A stretch of 64,000 nucleotides of DNA from Phocicoccus pinnipedialis (GTDB lineage: Bacteria; Bacillota; Bacilli; Staphylococcales; Salinicoccaceae), in NCBI RefSeq assembly GCF_903994035.1, contig NZ_CAJEWB010000005.1:62001-126000 (forward strand), read 5' to 3'. The position numbers were made by a program, and so were the translations under genes. Below, piece after piece: positions 62,312 through 64,000 of this stretch; positions within the stretch are counted from its first letter, which is position 1; the number at the start of each line of letters is the position of its first letter. The notes under the pieces were generated by a model. That model was not told the DNA's origin and did no database searches. It was given only the letters and a program-made list of their open reading frames with translations.

Positions 62312-63617
62312 AGAACATCTTAAAACAATTACGTTATTGATACTCGTGATTACGAGCTGTGTGTTGACATATAAAACGTGGAGTTACCAGCCTGAATTCC
62401 GTAAAGTGAACACGACCCTCACGACTGTCCCATCCACAGCGCAAGGTGAACCGGTAGAATTTTCTAATACCATGCGTACATTTCAAATCATTCGCGTAAA
62501 AGATGACGAGACATTTGGCACAATGGACCAAGGTACACTTGTAGGTATGCGTCAGTTCTTAGAAGGTTCTAAAATTAACCTTTCGGGAAGAGTTAAAAAA
62601 ATCAATAATCTGAAGCTCACACCTTCAGACACAAATGCAGAGAATTTCATGATTGTGGATTATCTATCTGATTTACCAGCACGGTCGTTATTTAATATAT
62701 TAGGGTTTGAAATAGGTCCCGAGATGACTGAATATAACTTTGACCGTGTGTTAATCGATTTAAATAGAGATTACGTTGTTTTTAACTTGTTAAATGGTGA
62801 GCGTACCAATTACGTCGCATATGAAACGAATGTAAAGACAAGTGACCTGCGTAGTGTGTTAGATAAAAACATGAAAACCTTCGAGGATTACTCTGCGATT
62901 ATTACAAACGACCGCACGTCGAGTCGAATTACAGCAATTTATGGTCCTTCCGCTCCTGGGCGTAAGAAGGTGCAGCAATTTATTCCATCAACAATTAGCG
63001 TAAATGCGCTAAATGAATCATTGTTTTTAGATGAAAAAGTGACGACACGTAAAGAGGATAATTTCACCATTTATGAGAGTGAGTCGGGACTCGCGACATA
63101 CTCTTCAAAAACATATGGGTATTCCTATACGAATTTAAAAGAGACGCGAGATAATGAGCGTTCCCCTCACCGTACAATTGAGAAGTCATTCACCTTTTTA
63201 AATGGACATATGGGTTTATCTTCTAGATATTTATTATTTAGTTATGATATAGATCGTGAAGAAGTGACGTATCGACAAACGCTCGATGACTATATTGTAT
63301 TCAGCGATGAGATTGCGACAGAAATTAGAATCGCTGCAGGTAAAAGCACGGTTGTTGAGTACGATCGACCGATGATTCAAACGAATGCGGTACTCCCTAC
63401 AGATGAGAGTATTCGACTTGCCGATATTGAACTCGTACGCTATGAAATTGCATCAAACCCACAACTCGATTTGACCAAGGTTTCAAAATTGATTGTTGCG
63501 TATGATATGCATTTTACTAAAGATCAGACAGAATTAAATACAATAGAGTACACACCTGCGTGGTATGTGCTGTATGATGGAGAATGGCGTAAGTTTGAGG
63601 GAGGAGATATGAATTGA
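62304..63617 (+). CDS. walH: WalK regulatory membrane protein WalH (YycH)
   Basis: A 437-residue protein with one N-terminal transmembrane helix ([18 protein letters not shown]) and a large extracellular part of the YycH family. With WalI it modulates WalK. ATG at 62304 is preferred over in-frame ATGs at 62289 and 62295 because GAGG at about 62291-62294 lies 9 nt before it; the start overlaps the walK end by 8 bp. Confidence 0.92.
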   Translation: MYKEHLKTITLLILVITSCVLTYKTWSYQPEFRKVNTTLTTVPSTAQGEPVEFSNTMRTFQIIRVKDDETFGTMDQGTLVGMRQFLEGSKINLSGRVKKINNLKLTPSDTNAENFMIVDYLSDLPARSLFNILGFEIGPEMTEYNFDRVLIDLNRDYVVFNLLNGERTNYVAYETNVKTSDLRSVLDKNMKTFEDYSAIITNDRTSSRITAIYGPSAPGRKKVQQFIPSTISVNALNESLFLDEKVTTRKEDNFTIYESESGLATYSSKTYGYSYTNLKETRDNERSPHRTIEKSFTFLNGHMGLSSRYLLFSYDIDREEVTYRQTLDDYIVFSDEIATEIRIAAGKSTVVEYDRPMIQTNAVLPTDESIRLADIELVRYEIASNPQLDLTKVSKLIVAYDMHFTKDQTELNTIEYTPAWYVLYDGEWRKFEGGDMN

Positions 63618-64000
63618 TATGGAATCTTACGAAATCTATTTATATTGGCGTATTCCTCCTTGTAAATATCATGTTTTTAATTATTCTCTTAAACCAGCAA
63701 AATGAAGAACCAGAATCGACACTCACTTCAGCGAGAAGTCTACGTTCAACGAATATCGATGTGTCTCAGATTCCTGAATTTAAAGGGGATACAATGAATA
63801 TTATGAACGCTGAGATGTATCGTTTTAAAAGTGACGAGGCTGATGGTGAAATTACCAATAGCACAATAGAAGTTGTCAAGAATATTCAAGATGTCTCTTT
63901 TGAAACAGGATATTTAAAGCAATACATGCAAGACTCAGTGTATCGTGGTAATGAGTACGAGTATGATAACGTGACGAGTAAAGAAAACACGTTCAACTTC
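63614..64000 (+). CDS. walI: WalK regulatory membrane protein WalI (YycI), 5' part
   Basis: Starts at a TTG (63614-63616) overlapping the walH stop, with GAGGAG 7 nt upstream. The first 129 residues include [29 protein letters not shown], which matches the YycI N-terminal membrane helix, then an extracellular segment that runs off the window. It pairs with WalH to control WalK activity. Confidence 0.88.
   Translation, partial: MIWNLTKSIYIGVFLLVNIMFLIILLNQQNEEPESTLTSARSLRSTNIDVSQIPEFKGDTMNIMNAEMYRFKSDEADGEITNSTIEVVKNIQDVSFETGYLKQYMQDSVYRGNEYEYDNVTSKENTFNF

Overview
The window is the replication-origin region of a low-GC Gram-positive chromosome. Gene order is that of the Staphylococcaceae: rpmH-rnpA-jag-mnmE-mnmG-rsmG-noc-parB to the left of dnaA on the minus strand, and dnaA-dnaN-yaaA-recF-gyrB-gyrA, serS, yybS-gdpP-rplI-dnaB, purA, tRNA-Glu, tRNA-Asp, walRKHI to the right on the plus strand. 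AT-rich intergenic DNA, AGGAGG ribosome binding sites, TTG starts and a ParB without a ParA gene fit this family. I cannot name the species; a Jeotgalicoccus- or Nosocomiicoccus-like relative is a guess. Coding direction switches at about 31.5-31.9 kb, as expected at oriC, and DnaA boxes flank dnaA on both sides.

Left arm. At 0-9 kb lie a metal-efflux P-type ATPase (cut by the window edge) with its ArsR/CzrA regulator; a guanidine-I (ykkC) riboswitch ahead of two small multidrug-resistance subunits and an ornithine-cyclodeaminase-like gene; a minus-strand run of nadX, a DUF2207 protein and an M42 peptidase; and several single genes. At 9-13 kb are a DUF4298 gene and guaB-guaA. At 13-16.7 kb is an accessory patch. 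Two general-stress (YflT-type) genes, each with a SigB-like promoter, flank a minus-strand module made of a PlcR-like (RRNPP) regulator, a 34-residue secreted-peptide gene too short for ordinary ORF calling, and a 168-residue protein of unknown function whose start codon overlaps the peptide stop (TAATG). This looks like an undescribed peptide quorum-sensing cassette. At 16.9-20.5 kb the normally contiguous rpsF-ssb-rpsR operon is split by a molybdate-transport cassette (modA-like, modA, modB, no ATPase gene), and rpsR has its own consensus promoter. At 20.6-31.5 kb are an aminotransferase, ychF, DUF951, mscS, parB, noc, rsmG, mnmG, mnmE, jag, rnpA and rpmH.

Right arm. After the replication and gyrase genes comes a histidine-utilisation operon, hutP-hutH-hutU-hutI. 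A HutP-type antitermination site (three UAG triplets spaced by exactly 4 nt) directly precedes a terminator between hutP and hutH. Then follow a T-box-controlled serS, the yybS-gdpP-rplI-dnaB block, purA, two tRNAs, an oppABCDF oligopeptide permease operon with a CcpA-type cre site, and the essential walRKHI cell-wall signalling operon, whose walI is cut by the window edge.

Possible links between systems: the Opp permease could import the processed RRNPP peptide; SigB may co-express the stress genes around that module; the rpsF leader carries the S6:S18 binding hairpin although S18 is now made from a separate promoter. All product calls come from reading sequence and recalled family motifs; no database search was run.
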